The notes under the pieces: generated by a model
Told to the model about the DNA's origin: nothing
Seen by the model: only the letters and a program-made list of their open reading frames with translations
Databases searched by the model: none
Translations under genes and position numbers: made by a program
Source of the DNA: Streptomyces roseofulvus
Lineage (GTDB): Bacteria > Actinomycetota > Actinomycetes > Streptomycetales > Streptomycetaceae
Length of the DNA stretch: 64,000 bases
NCBI RefSeq assembly: GCF_039534915.1
Contig: NZ_BAAAWE010000001.1
Location: 5,642,001 to 5,706,000, forward strand
Direction of reading: 5' to 3'
Shown here: positions 7,175 through 16,091 of the stretch, one piece after another
Layout: each line of letters starts with the position of its first letter
Position numbering within the stretch: position 1 is the first letter of the stretch

Positions 7175-8845
7175 ATGCGCATACTCAATTCCCGGTCGAC
7201 CCGGGCTCTGACGGCGGCCATCACGGTCGGCCTCATCGCCACGGGCTGCGCGAGCGACCGGGACAAGGACGAGAACAAGTCCGGAGCCAAGGACACCTTC
7301 GTGTTCGGCGCCCCCGGCGACCCGGCCTCCCTCGACCCGGCCCTCGCCTCCGACGGCGAGACCTTCCGGGTCACCCGTCAGGCGTTCGAGGCGCTCCTGG
7401 AGCACGAGTCCGGTGGCAGCAAGCTCATCGGCGGGCTCGCCGAGAAGTGGTCGAGCAACCCCGAGGGCACCGTCTGGACCTTCAACCTCCGCAAGGGCGT
7501 GAAGTTCCACGACGGCGAGACCTTCGACGCGAAGGCGGTCTGCGCCAACTACGACTACTGGTTCAACTGGAAGGGCACCTACCAGTCGAGCGCGGTCTCG
7601 TACTACTGGCAGACCATCATGGGCGGCTTCAAGGCCAACGAGGACAAGGAGACGCCCAAGGCGAACTACAAGTCCTGCACGGTCAAGGACGACGCCACCG
7701 CCGTCATCGAGGTCTTCGAGCCCTCCGCCAACCTCCCCGGCGGCTTCTCCCTCCAGGCCCTCGCGATCCACTCGCCGAAGGCGCTCCAGGAGTACGCGAA
7801 GCAGCAGGTCACCGAGGCCGGCGACGCCATCACGTACCCCAAGTACAGCCAGGAGGCCGGCACGGTCGCCGGCACCGGCCCGTACAAGATCACGAAGTGG
7901 AACAAGGGCAACAAGGAAGTCGCCCTGGAGCGCTTCGACGACTACTGGGGTGAGAAGGCCAAGGTCAAGAACCTGGTCTTCCGCACGATCGACACCGAGG
8001 AGGGCCGCCGCCAGGCGCTCCAGGCCGGTGACATCGACGGCTACGACCTGGTCGCGCCCGCCGACATCAAGACCCTCGAGGGCGCCGGCTTCCAGGTCCC
8101 GACCCGTGACGTCTTCAACCTGCTCTACCTCGGTATGACGCAGGAGGCCAACCCGGCGCTGAAGAAGCCCGAGGTCCGCCAGGCCATCGCGCACGCCGTC
8201 GACCGCGAGAACATCGTCAAGACCCAGCTGCCCGAGGGCGGCAAGGTCGCGACCCAGTTCATGCCCGACACCGTCGCCGGCTACTCGGAGAACGTGAAGA
8301 AGTACGCCTTCGACACCGCCAAGGCCAAGTCGCTCCTCGCCGGCGCCGGCGCGAGCGGCCTGTCGGTCGACTTCTGCTACCCGACCGAGGTCACCCGCCC
8401 GTACATGCCTGCCCCGCAGGACATCTTCGAGCTGGTCAAGGCCGACCTGGAGAAGGCCGGCATCAAGGTCAACCCCAAGCCGAAGAAGTGGAACCCGGAC
8501 TACGTCGACGCGGTGGAGAAGGGCGGCTGCGCCCTCCACATGCTCGGCTGGACCGGTGACTTCAACGACGGCTACAACTTCATCGGCACCTGGTTCGCCG
8601 GGTACGACAAGCAGTGGGGCTTCAAGAACGACAAGGTCTTCAACGCGGTGAAGGCCGGCTCGCTCCAGGGCGACCCGACCAAGCGCACGGACCTCTACAA
8701 GGCCGCCAACGAGGCGATCATGGAGTACCTGCCGGGTCTCCCGCTGACCTCCTCCCCGCCGGCCATCGCGTTCGGCAAGAACGTGGTCCCGCCGAAGGTC
8801 TCCCCGCTGACGCAGGAGAACTTCGCCGAGGTCTCCTTCAAGTAA
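7175..8845 (+). CDS. ABC transporter substrate-binding lipoprotein, family 5 (oligopeptide type)
   Basis: Extracytoplasmic binding protein of a peptide/nickel-type ABC importer, 556 residues. The signal peptide ends in a lipobox, GLIATGC, with the lipid-anchored cysteine at residue 25. The mature part shows the family-5 start DTFVFGAPGDPASLDPAL and the later WTFNLRKGVKFHDGETF signature. An AGGGGTGG ribosome site precedes the ATG. It is the first gene of a complete five-gene transporter operon. Ligand class cannot be read from sequence; oligopeptides are the family's usual substrate. It is not adjacent to developmental genes, and I do not equate it with BldK. Confidence 0.93.
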   Translation: MRILNSRSTRALTAAITVGLIATGCASDRDKDENKSGAKDTFVFGAPGDPASLDPALASDGETFRVTRQAFEALLEHESGGSKLIGGLAEKWSSNPEGTVWTFNLRKGVKFHDGETFDAKAVCANYDYWFNWKGTYQSSAVSYYWQTIMGGFKANEDKETPKANYKSCTVKDDATAVIEVFEPSANLPGGFSLQALAIHSPKALQEYAKQQVTEAGDAITYPKYSQEAGTVAGTGPYKITKWNKGNKEVALERFDDYWGEKAKVKNLVFRTIDTEEGRRQALQAGDIDGYDLVAPADIKTLEGAGFQVPTRDVFNLLYLGMTQEANPALKKPEVRQAIAHAVDRENIVKTQLPEGGKVATQFMPDTVAGYSENVKKYAFDTAKAKSLLAGAGASGLSVDFCYPTEVTRPYMPAPQDIFELVKADLEKAGIKVNPKPKKWNPDYVDAVEKGGCALHMLGWTGDFNDGYNFIGTWFAGYDKQWGFKNDKVFNAVKAGSLQGDPTKRTDLYKAANEAIMEYLPGLPLTSSPPAIAFGKNVVPPKVSPLTQENFAEVSFK

Positions 8846-8862
8846 CACACCCGTAAGCGGTC

Positions 8863-8895
8863 CGCCCGGTCACGCGTTCCTCCCGTGACCGGGCG
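8863..8895 (+). terminator. Intercistronic hairpin after the binding-protein gene
   Basis: A perfect 12-base stem (8863-8874 with 8884-8895) and nine-base loop lie between the binding-protein gene and the first permease gene, without a U tract. Such hairpins commonly protect or attenuate the mRNA so that the binding protein is made in excess over the membrane parts. Confidence 0.65.
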
Positions 8896-8937
8896 TCCGC
8901 GCATCCACCCTCCATACGCAAGAAAGGGGCACGCGGG

Positions 8938-9933
8938 GTGTTGCGACTCGTCGTACGACGACTTCTCCAGCTCATACCCACCCTGCTCGGCCTGTCGGTT
9001 CTGCTCTTCATCTGGCTGAACCGACTGCCCGGCGGACCCGCCTCAGCGATCCTGGGCGAGCGGGCGACCGAAGCCGATGTGGCGCGCATCAACCGCGCGC
9101 TGGGCCTCGACCAGCCGATCTACGTCCAGTACGGACGCTTCCTCAAGCGGCTCCTCGACCTCGACCTCGGCACCTCGGTGCAGACCGGACAGCCCGTCTG
9201 GGACGAGTTCGTGCTGCGCTTCCCCGCCACGGTCGAACTCAGCCTCGCGGCCATGCTCATCGCCACCGTCGTGGGCATCCCGCTCGGCTACCTCGCCGCC
9301 CGCAAGCGCGGCGGCTGGATCGACGTGGCCTCCGTCTCCGGCTCCCTCGTCGGCATCTGCATCCCGGTCTTCTTCCTGGCACAGCTGCTCAAGGGCGCCT
9401 TCGGCGAGATCTTCGGCACCTTCGGCCGCCAGTCCACCGGCATCGACGCCACCAGCGTCACCGGCTTCGCCGTCCTCGACGGCGTGCTGACCGGCGAGTT
9501 CGACGCCGCCTGGGACGCCCTCATGCACCTGGTGCTGCCCGGCATCGCCCTGGCCACCATCCCGCTCGCGGTCATCGTCCGCATGACCCGCGCCAGCGTC
9601 CTGGAGGTGCTCGGCGAGGACTACATCCGCACCGCCGAGTCCAAGGGCCTGGAGCGCCGGGTCGTCCGCGTCCGCCACGTGCTGCGCAACGCGCTGCTCC
9701 CCGTCGTCACCGCCATCGGCCTGCTCACCGGCAGCCTGCTCTCCGGCGCGGTGCTCACCGAGTCCGTCTTCACCTTCGGCGGCATCGGCTCCTTCATCCG
9801 GACCGCCATCGACGCCCGCGACTACCCGGTGCTCGTCGGCTTCATCATGTTCATCGCCATGATCTACGTGGTGATCAACATGCTCGTCGACCTCGCGTAC
9901 AGCGTCATCGACCCGAGGGTGCGGGTGCACTGA
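8938..9933 (+). CDS. Oligopeptide ABC transporter permease, DppB/OppB type
   Basis: Inner-membrane permease of 331 residues with about six membrane segments. It has the family N-terminus MLRLVVRRLLQLIPTLLGLS, the conserved WDEFVLRFPATVELSLAAM periplasmic region and the cytoplasmic EAA loop around EYIRTAESKGLERRVV-like residues near 225. The GTG at 8938 follows an AAGAAAGGGG ribosome site. The stop overlaps the next ATG by one base (TGATG), so the two permeases are translationally coupled. Confidence 0.93.
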   Translation: MLRLVVRRLLQLIPTLLGLSVLLFIWLNRLPGGPASAILGERATEADVARINRALGLDQPIYVQYGRFLKRLLDLDLGTSVQTGQPVWDEFVLRFPATVELSLAAMLIATVVGIPLGYLAARKRGGWIDVASVSGSLVGICIPVFFLAQLLKGAFGEIFGTFGRQSTGIDATSVTGFAVLDGVLTGEFDAAWDALMHLVLPGIALATIPLAVIVRMTRASVLEVLGEDYIRTAESKGLERRVVRVRHVLRNALLPVVTAIGLLTGSLLSGAVLTESVFTFGGIGSFIRTAIDARDYPVLVGFIMFIAMIYVVINMLVDLAYSVIDPRVRVH

Positions 9934-10892
9934 TGAGTCTGACCAACACTGCCTCCAAGATCGACCGGCTCGCCCAGCTCACGGCGAAGACCGAGACCGC
10001 CAGCGGCGCCAGCCTGTGGCGCGAGGCGATGCGCCGGCTGCGCAACAGCAAGATGGCGCTCATCGGCGGCGCGATCATCGCCGGCTTCGTCGTGCTCGCG
10101 ATCATCGGCCCCTGGATCGCCCCCTACAGCCCCACCGAGCAGACCTGGCGCGGCGAGGTCTTCGCCAACCGCGGCGAGTTCGTCGGCGCCCGCGCCGAGA
10201 ACTGGTTCGGCCTGGACCACCTCGGCCGCGACCTGTTCTCCCGGATGCTCGTGGGCGCCCGCCAGACGCTGCTCGTCGGCGTCGTCTCCATGCTCATCGG
10301 CCTGCTGATCGGCGCCCTCGTCGGCATCGTCTCGGGCGCCGCGGCCACCCTCGGCGGGAAGGCCGGACGGCGGATCGACGACGCGATCATGCGCGTCACC
10401 GACATCCTGCTCGCCCTGCCGTCGCTGCTCCTCGCCGTCTCCGTCGCCGCCGTGCTGGGCCAGTCGCTCACCACCGTGATGATCGCCGTCGGCGTGGTGC
10501 AGATCCCGGTCTTCACCCGGCTCCTGCGCGGCTCGATGCTCGCCCAGGGCGGCAGCGACTACGTCCTCGCCGCCCGCTCGCTGGGCATCCGCAAGCGGCG
10601 GATCGTCTTCACCCAGATCCTGCCGAACTCGCTGAGCCCGGTGATCGTCCAGGCGACGCTCAGCCTCGCCACCGCCATCATCGAGGCCGCCGCCCTCTCC
10701 TACCTCGGACTCGGCAACCCCGACCCCGCGGTGCCCGAGTGGGGCGTCATGCTCTCCGCGGCCCAGCGGTTCTTCGACAACGAGCCGATGATGTCCATGT
10801 ACCCGGCGGTCGGCATCGTCATCACCGCCCTCGGCTTCACCCTGCTCGGCGAGGCCATGCGCGAAGCCCTCGACCCGAAGCTGCGAGGCTGA
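9933..10892 (+). CDS. Oligopeptide ABC transporter permease, DppC/OppC type
   Basis: Second permease, 319 residues. It has a cytoplasmic N-terminus of about 45 residues, a first membrane helix (MALIGGAIIAGFVVLAIIG) and the diagnostic DppC segment NWFGLDHLGRDLFSRMLVGA. The EAA-loop pattern is ARSLGIRKRRIVFTQILPN. Start and stop are tightly coupled to its neighbours: one base overlap upstream and a one-base gap downstream. Confidence 0.93.
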   Translation: MSLTNTASKIDRLAQLTAKTETASGASLWREAMRRLRNSKMALIGGAIIAGFVVLAIIGPWIAPYSPTEQTWRGEVFANRGEFVGARAENWFGLDHLGRDLFSRMLVGARQTLLVGVVSMLIGLLIGALVGIVSGAAATLGGKAGRRIDDAIMRVTDILLALPSLLLAVSVAAVLGQSLTTVMIAVGVVQIPVFTRLLRGSMLAQGGSDYVLAARSLGIRKRRIVFTQILPNSLSPVIVQATLSLATAIIEAAALSYLGLGNPDPAVPEWGVMLSAAQRFFDNEPMMSMYPAVGIVITALGFTLLGEAMREALDPKLRG

Positions 10893-10893
10893 C

Positions 10894-11886
10894 ATGCCAC
10901 TGCTCACCGTGGACGAACTCACCGTCACCTTCGGCGGCCGCGGCCGCAAGGACGTCCGGGCGGTCAACGGCGTCTCGTTCAGCGTCGACCAGGGCCAGGT
11001 CGTCGGCCTCGTCGGCGAGTCGGGCTGCGGCAAGTCCGTGACCTCGCTCGCCCTCATGGGGCTGCTGCCCGCCAAGGGCGTCACCCTCGGCGGCCGGGCC
11101 GACCTCGACGGCACGGAACTGCTGTCGCTCTCCCCGTCGAAGATGCGCGACCTGCGCGGACGCGACATGGCGATGATCTTCCAGGACCCGCTGTCCTCGC
11201 TGAACCCGGTCGTCCCCATCGGCGTCCAGGTCACCGAGATCCTCCAGCGCCACCGCGGGCTGAAGGGCGAGGCCGCCCGCAAGGAGGCCGCCCACCTGCT
11301 CGACCGGGTCGGCATCCCCGACCCCACCCGGCGGCTCAAGGAGTTCCCGCACCAGCTCTCCGGCGGCATGCGGCAGCGCGCGCTCATCGCCATGGCGGTG
11401 GCCTGCGCCCCCCGCCTGCTCATCGCCGACGAGCCGACCACCGCGCTCGACGTCACCATCCAGGCCCAGATCCTCGAACTCCTCAAGGAACTGGTCGACC
11501 AGGAGGGCACCGCGCTGCTGATGATCACCCACGACCTGGGTGTCGTCGCCGGCCTCTGCGACCAGGTGAACGTCCTCTACGCGGGCAAGGTCGTCGAATC
11601 GGCCGCCCGGCGCGAGCTGTTCGCCCACCCGACGCACCCGTACACCCACGGCCTGCTCGGCTCCATCCCCCGGCTCGACGCCCCCCGCGGCGAGCCGCTC
11701 CACCCGATCCGCGGGTCCATCAACGACCAGATCGCCTGGGCCGACGGCTGCGCCTTCGCCCCGCGCTGCGACCGGTACGAGATGGAGTGCCTCACCGGCA
11801 CGCCCGAACTGACCGAACCGCGCGCGGCCGGCCACCGCGCCCGCTGCGCGAACCCGGTCCTCGCCACGACGGAGGTACCGGCATGA
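10894..11886 (+). CDS. Oligopeptide ABC transporter ATPase, DppD/OppD type
   Basis: ATP-binding subunit of 330 residues. Walker A is GESGCGKSVT (residues 41-50), the signature is LSGGMRQR, Walker B is RLLIADEPTTALD, and the switch histidine is in ITHDLGVV. The C-terminal extension contains the cysteine pattern GCAFAPRCDRYEMEC typical of the oligopeptide_transporter_C region, which in this family can bind an iron-sulfur cluster. It overlaps the next gene by four bases (ATGA). Confidence 0.94.
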   Translation: MPLLTVDELTVTFGGRGRKDVRAVNGVSFSVDQGQVVGLVGESGCGKSVTSLALMGLLPAKGVTLGGRADLDGTELLSLSPSKMRDLRGRDMAMIFQDPLSSLNPVVPIGVQVTEILQRHRGLKGEAARKEAAHLLDRVGIPDPTRRLKEFPHQLSGGMRQRALIAMAVACAPRLLIADEPTTALDVTIQAQILELLKELVDQEGTALLMITHDLGVVAGLCDQVNVLYAGKVVESAARRELFAHPTHPYTHGLLGSIPRLDAPRGEPLHPIRGSINDQIAWADGCAFAPRCDRYEMECLTGTPELTEPRAAGHRARCANPVLATTEVPA

Positions 11887-13193
11887 GCCTGCTCGAACTC
11901 GACGGCGTGAAGGTCCACTTCCCCGTCAAGAAGGGCATCCTCTTCGACCGCACGGTCGGCCACGTCTACGCCGTGGACGGCATCTCGCTCAAGGTCGAGG
12001 CGGGCCAGACGTACGGCCTGGTCGGCGAGTCGGGCTGCGGCAAGACCACGCTCGGACGGGCCGTGCTGCGGCTCGTGGACGTCACCGACGGCTCCGTCGT
12101 CCTCGACGGCACCGACGTGGCCAAGCTGCCGGAGAAGGAGCTGCGCTCCTTCCGCCGCCGGCTCCAGATGGTCTTCCAGGACCCGCTGGGCAGCCTCAAC
12201 CCGCGCCAGAACATCGAGTCGATCCTCAGCGAGGGCATGGCCGCGCACGGGATCGGCGCGAACCAGGAGGAGCGGCGGGAGAAGATCCGGGAGATCCTCG
12301 CCAAGGTGGGCCTGCCCGCCAACGCGCTCTCCCGCTACCCGCACGAGTTCTCCGGCGGCCAGCGCCAGCGCATCGGCATCGCCCGCGCGCTGGTCCTGGA
12401 GCCGGACCTCATCATCTGCGACGAGCCGGTCTCCGCGCTGGACGTCTCCATCCAGGCGCAGGTGATCAACCTCCTGGAGGAGCTCCAGGAGTCGATGGGC
12501 CTGACCTACCTGGTCATCGCCCACGACCTGGCCGTCGTCCGGCACATCTCGGACGTCATCGGCGTGATGTACCTCGGCGCGCTGGTGGAGGAGGCGCCGA
12601 GCGACACGCTGTACGAGGAGCCGCTGCACCCGTACACCCGGGCGCTCATGTCCGCCGTGCCGGTGCCCGACCCGGAGGTCGAGGAGCGGCGCGAGCGGAT
12701 CCTCCTCCGCGGCGACCTGCCGTCCCCGGCGAACCCGCCGGCCGGCTGCCGCTTCCACACCCGCTGCCCGTGGGCGCAGCCCAAGTGCGCGGAGGAGCGG
12801 CCGGAGCTCACGGACGCGGGCGACGGCCACAAGGTGGCCTGCCACTTCACCCAGGAGATCCGCTCGGGCGAACTCCGCGCGGCGGGCGAGACCGACGCCA
12901 CGGCGATCCCGGCCCAGGCGAAGGCCCCGGCGGAGGAGACCGCCTCGAAGGCGACACCGGCCGAGGCGACGCCCTCGGCCGAGGGCGCGGCCGAGGCGAC
13001 CGCTTCGGACGAGGCCGCTTCGGAGGAGGCGCCGGCCGAGGCGACCGCTTCGGACGAGGCCGCTACGGAGGAGGCGCCGGCCGAGGCGACCGCTTCGGAC
13101 GAGGACCCGTCGGAGGAGGCCGCCCAGGACGAGGCGCCGGCCGAGGGGGCCCCGGGCGACGGGGGCGCCTCCGGGAAGGCCGGGGGCAAGTAG
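11883..13193 (+). CDS. Oligopeptide ABC transporter ATPase, DppF/OppF type, with repetitive acidic tail
   Basis: Second ATPase, 436 residues. The ATG at 11883 overlaps the previous stop by four bases. Walker A is GESGCGKTT (about residues 48-56), the signature is FSGGQRQR, Walker B is LIICDEPVSALD, and the C-terminal cysteine region is GCRFHTRCPWAQPKC. The family usually ends near residue 335. Here about 100 further residues of almost pure Ala, Glu, Asp, Thr, Pro and Ser follow, built from a 15-residue repeat (ATASDEAASEEAPAE type). The tail must be disordered and highly acidic. It is followed by a strong terminator, closing the operon. Confidence 0.92.
   Translation: MSLLELDGVKVHFPVKKGILFDRTVGHVYAVDGISLKVEAGQTYGLVGESGCGKTTLGRAVLRLVDVTDGSVVLDGTDVAKLPEKELRSFRRRLQMVFQDPLGSLNPRQNIESILSEGMAAHGIGANQEERREKIREILAKVGLPANALSRYPHEFSGGQRQRIGIARALVLEPDLIICDEPVSALDVSIQAQVINLLEELQESMGLTYLVIAHDLAVVRHISDVIGVMYLGALVEEAPSDTLYEEPLHPYTRALMSAVPVPDPEVEERRERILLRGDLPSPANPPAGCRFHTRCPWAQPKCAEERPELTDAGDGHKVACHFTQEIRSGELRAAGETDATAIPAQAKAPAEETASKATPAEATPSAEGAAEATASDEAASEEAPAEATASDEAATEEAPAEATASDEDPSEEAAQDEAPAEGAPGDGGASGKAGGK
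12991..13125 (+). repeat. Three 45-bp tandem repeats in the OppF-type gene
   Basis: Units start at 12991, 13036 and 13081. The first two differ by only one base and the third is degenerate in its second half. The period is a multiple of three, so copy-number changes keep the reading frame of the acidic tail. Confidence 0.9.
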
Positions 13194-13202
13194 CGCGGAG
13201 CC

Positions 13203-13240
13203 GGAAGGGCCCGTCCGCCGTGTGGCGGACGGGCCCTTTC
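13203..13240 (+). terminator. Terminator of the oligopeptide transporter operon
   Basis: A 17-base stem (13203-13219 with 13224-13240; one G-U pair) with a four-base GTGT loop lies just after the ATPase gene. Confidence 0.8.
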
Positions 13241-13263
13241 CGTACACACGGCACAATTGGCCG

Positions 13264-13941
13264 GTGCTTCACGATCTGTTCAGCCCGTCGGTCCAACACA
13301 CGCTCGACCTCGTCGGGATCTTCGTCTTCGCCATCTCCGGCGCCCTCCTCGGCGTCCGGAAGAACTTCGACGTCTTCGGCATGGCCGTGCTCGCCGAGGT
13401 CACCGCGCTCGGCGGCGGTCTCCTCCGCGACCTCATCATCGGAGCCGTACCCCCGGCCGCCTTCACCGACCTCGGCTACTTCCTCATGCCGCTGGTCGCC
13501 ACGGCCCTGGTCTTCTTCCTCCACCCCGAGGTGGAGCGCACCCAGACGATGGTGAACGTGTTCGACGCCGCCGGCCTCGGTCTCTTCTGCGTGACCGGGA
13601 CGACGAAGGCGTACGACTACGGGCTCGGCCTCACCTCCTCGGCGGCGCTCGGCCTCGCCACCGCCGTCGGCGGCGGTGTGCTGCGCGACGTGCTCGCCAA
13701 CGAGGTGCCCTCGCTGCTCCGCTGGGACCGCGACCTGTACGCCGTCCCCGCGATCGTCGGCGCCGCCATGGTCGTCCTCTGCATCCGCTTCGACGTGCTG
13801 AACGCGTACACCAGCGGCGCGGCGGTGCTCACCGCCTTCCTCCTGCGGCTGCTCGCCATGCGCTACCACTGGCGGGCGCCGCGCGCCTGGAACCGCCGGT
13901 CGTCCGCCCGCGAGGAGCCCGAAAAAGCTACCGCTCAGTAA
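13264..13941 (+). CDS. TRIC/UPF0126 family membrane protein
   Basis: Integral membrane protein of 225 residues with about seven membrane segments. It has the internal duplication that defines the family: GGGLLRDLIIGAVPP in the first half and GGGVLRDVLANEVP in the second. Bacterial members are called trimeric intracellular cation channel or glycine-transporter-domain proteins; physiological cargo is uncertain. The GTG at 13264 was chosen because the 14 codons upstream in frame run through the terminator stem. No ribosome site is visible, and CACAAT ends six bases before the GTG, so the mRNA may be leaderless. Confidence 0.85.
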   Translation: MLHDLFSPSVQHTLDLVGIFVFAISGALLGVRKNFDVFGMAVLAEVTALGGGLLRDLIIGAVPPAAFTDLGYFLMPLVATALVFFLHPEVERTQTMVNVFDAAGLGLFCVTGTTKAYDYGLGLTSSAALGLATAVGGGVLRDVLANEVPSLLRWDRDLYAVPAIVGAAMVVLCIRFDVLNAYTSGAAVLTAFLLRLLAMRYHWRAPRAWNRRSSAREEPEKATAQ

Positions 13942-13963
13942 TTTCCTGCTGTACCTTCGGGAC

Positions 13964-14827
13964 ATGAGCACGAGTACCGAGACGAGCCCGGCCCCGCGGA
14001 CCGAGGCGCGCAGCGAGTTCGACCGGGACACCGCCGTCACCCTCCGCGAGCCCGGGGTCTACGACGCCGAGCTCTCCGCCGGCTGGACGATCATCCACGC
14101 CGTCAACGGCGGCTACCTCCTCGCCCTCCTCGGCCGCGCCCTCGGCGAGCACCTGCCGCACCCCGACCCCTTCACCATCTCGGCGCACTACCTCACCCCG
14201 TCGGTGCCGGGCCCCGCGGTCATCCGCACCGAGACCGTCCGCACCGGCCGGACCCTCTCCACCGGCACCGCCTCGCTCTACCAGTACGCCGAGGACGGCA
14301 CCGAGGTCGAGCGGATCCGCGTCCTCGCCTCGTACGGCGACCTCGGCGCGCTCCCGGACGACGTCCGCACCAGCGCGACCCCGCCCGCCCTCGCTCCGAT
14401 CGAGCAGTGCTTCAGCGCCGCCGACAACCCCGCCCCGGCGATCCCCGGCTCCTCCGCCATCGCCGACCGGCTCGACCTCCGCCTCGACCCCGCCTGCGTC
14501 GGCTGGGCGCTCGGCGCCCCCTCGGGCAAGGGCGAGATGCGCGCCTGGTTCGGCCTCGCCGACGGCCGCGAGCCCGACGCGCTCTCCCTGCTGCTCGCCG
14601 TCGACGCCCTGCCGCCGACCTCCTTCGAGCTGGGCCTCAAGGGCTGGACGCCGACCGTGGAGCTCACCACCCACGTCCGCTGCCGCCCCGCCCCCGGCCC
14701 GCTGCGGGTCGCCATCACCACCCGCAACCTCGCCGGCGGCTTCCTGGAGGAGGACGCCGAGGTCTGGGACAGCGCCGGCCGGCTCGTCGCCCAGTCCCGC
14801 CAGCTCGCCCGCGCCCCGCGCGACTGA
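13964..14827 (+). CDS. Acyl-CoA thioesterase-like protein, double hotdog fold
   Basis: Protein of 287 residues with two hotdog-fold halves. The first half contains GWTIIHAVNGGYLLALLGRAL and ISAHYLTPSVPGPAVI. The second ends with VELTTHVRCRPAPGPL and a typical GGFLEEDAEVWDSAGRLVAQSRQLA strand pattern. These are features of the thioesterase-like superfamily related to TesB/4HBT_3. It would cleave acyl-CoA or another thioester in the cytosol; the natural acyl chain is unknown. It starts 22 bases after the TRIC gene. Confidence 0.85.
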   Translation: MSTSTETSPAPRTEARSEFDRDTAVTLREPGVYDAELSAGWTIIHAVNGGYLLALLGRALGEHLPHPDPFTISAHYLTPSVPGPAVIRTETVRTGRTLSTGTASLYQYAEDGTEVERIRVLASYGDLGALPDDVRTSATPPALAPIEQCFSAADNPAPAIPGSSAIADRLDLRLDPACVGWALGAPSGKGEMRAWFGLADGREPDALSLLLAVDALPPTSFELGLKGWTPTVELTTHVRCRPAPGPLRVAITTRNLAGGFLEEDAEVWDSAGRLVAQSRQLARAPRD

Positions 14828-14912
14828 ACCGGCCGGTCCCGGCGGCACGGCCCGGACCGTACGGCCGCCGGGGCCGGCCCGGGCTCGTCGAGGAGCGCCC
14901 TGACCGGGCTCG

Positions 14913-14918
14913 TAGAAT
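14913..14918 (+). promoter_or_regulatory. -10 element for leaderless cysteine desulfurase mRNA
   Basis: TAGAAT, close to the consensus, ends nine bases before the ATG at 14928. No ribosome site is seen, so transcription probably starts at or next to the A of the start codon. Confidence 0.6.
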
Positions 14919-14927
14919 CGACCCACC

Positions 14928-16091
14928 ATGGCTTACCTCGACCACGCCGCGACCACGCCCATGCTGCCCGAGGCGATCGAGGCGATGACCGCCCACCTCG
15001 CCGTCACGGGCAACGCCTCGTCCCTGCACGCCGCCGGGCGGCGCGCCCGGCGGACCGTCGAGGAAGGCCGCGAGACGCTCGCCGCCGCGCTCGGCGCCCG
15101 CCCCAGCGAGGTGGTGTTCACCTCCGGCGGTACCGAGGCCGACAACCTCGCGGTGAAGGGCCTCTACTGGTCCCGCCGGGACGCCGACCCCCGCCGCACC
15201 CGCGTCCTCGCCAGCCCCGTCGAGCACCACGCCGTCCTCGACGCCGTCGACTGGCTCGCCGGCCACGAGGGCGCCGAGGTGGAGTACCTCCCCGTCGACG
15301 CCCACGGCCGGGTCCACCCCGACGCGCTGCGCGAGGCGATCGCCCGCGACCCGGAGTCCGTCGCCCTCGCCACCGTCATGTGGGCGAACAACGAGATCGG
15401 CACCGTCATGCCGGTCCGCGCGCTCGCCGACGCCGCCGCCGAGTTCGGCGTCCCGCTGCACGCCGACGCCGTCCAGGCCGTCGGCCAGCTCCCGGTCGAC
15501 TTCGGCGCCTCCGGGCTCGCCGCCATGACCGTCTCCGGCCACAAGATCGGCGGCCCCTACGGCATCGGCGCCCTGCTCCTCGGCCGCGAGCACACCCCCG
15601 TCCCCGTGCTGCACGGCGGCGGCCAGGAGCGACACGTCCGCTCCGGCACCCTCGACGTCCCCGCCGTCGCCGCCTTCGCCACCGCCGCCCGCGTCGCCAC
15701 CGACGGGCAGGAGGGCTTCGCCCGCGTGATCGGCGCCCTGCGCGACGCCCTCGTCACCGCCGTCCGCACGGCCGTCCCCGACGCGATCCTCGGCGGCGAC
15801 CCGCTCGACCGGCTCCCCGCCAACGCCCACTTCACCTTCCCCGGCTGCGAGGGCGACTCCCTGCTCCTGCTCCTCGACGCCGCCGGCATCGCCTGCTCCA
15901 CCGGCTCCGCCTGCACCGCCGGCATCGCCCAGCCCAGCCACGTCCTCCTCGCCACCGGCACCGACCCCGAACTGGCCCGCGGCACCCTCCGCTTCTCCCT
16001 CGGCCACACCTCGACCCAGGACGACGTACGCGCCGTCGCCGACGCCATCGGCCCGGCGGTCGAACGCGCCAGGACCGCCGGCCTCAGCTAG
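14928..16091 (+). CDS. Cysteine desulfurase, IscS/NifS type
   Basis: PLP enzyme of 387 residues that removes sulfur from cysteine as an enzyme persulfide. The N-terminus MAYLDHAATTPMLPEA, the PLP lysine in VSGHKIGGPYGIG and the active-site cysteine in CSTGSACTAG are all present. The long flexible loop around the catalytic cysteine indicates class I (IscS-like). mnmA lies 0.7 kb downstream on the same strand, so the natural sulfur acceptor is likely MnmA for 2-thiouridine in tRNA. Supply to other thio-pathways is possible. Confidence 0.95.
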   Translation: MAYLDHAATTPMLPEAIEAMTAHLAVTGNASSLHAAGRRARRTVEEGRETLAAALGARPSEVVFTSGGTEADNLAVKGLYWSRRDADPRRTRVLASPVEHHAVLDAVDWLAGHEGAEVEYLPVDAHGRVHPDALREAIARDPESVALATVMWANNEIGTVMPVRALADAAAEFGVPLHADAVQAVGQLPVDFGASGLAAMTVSGHKIGGPYGIGALLLGREHTPVPVLHGGGQERHVRSGTLDVPAVAAFATAARVATDGQEGFARVIGALRDALVTAVRTAVPDAILGGDPLDRLPANAHFTFPGCEGDSLLLLLDAAGIACSTGSACTAGIAQPSHVLLATGTDPELARGTLRFSLGHTSTQDDVRAVADAIGPAVERARTAGLS

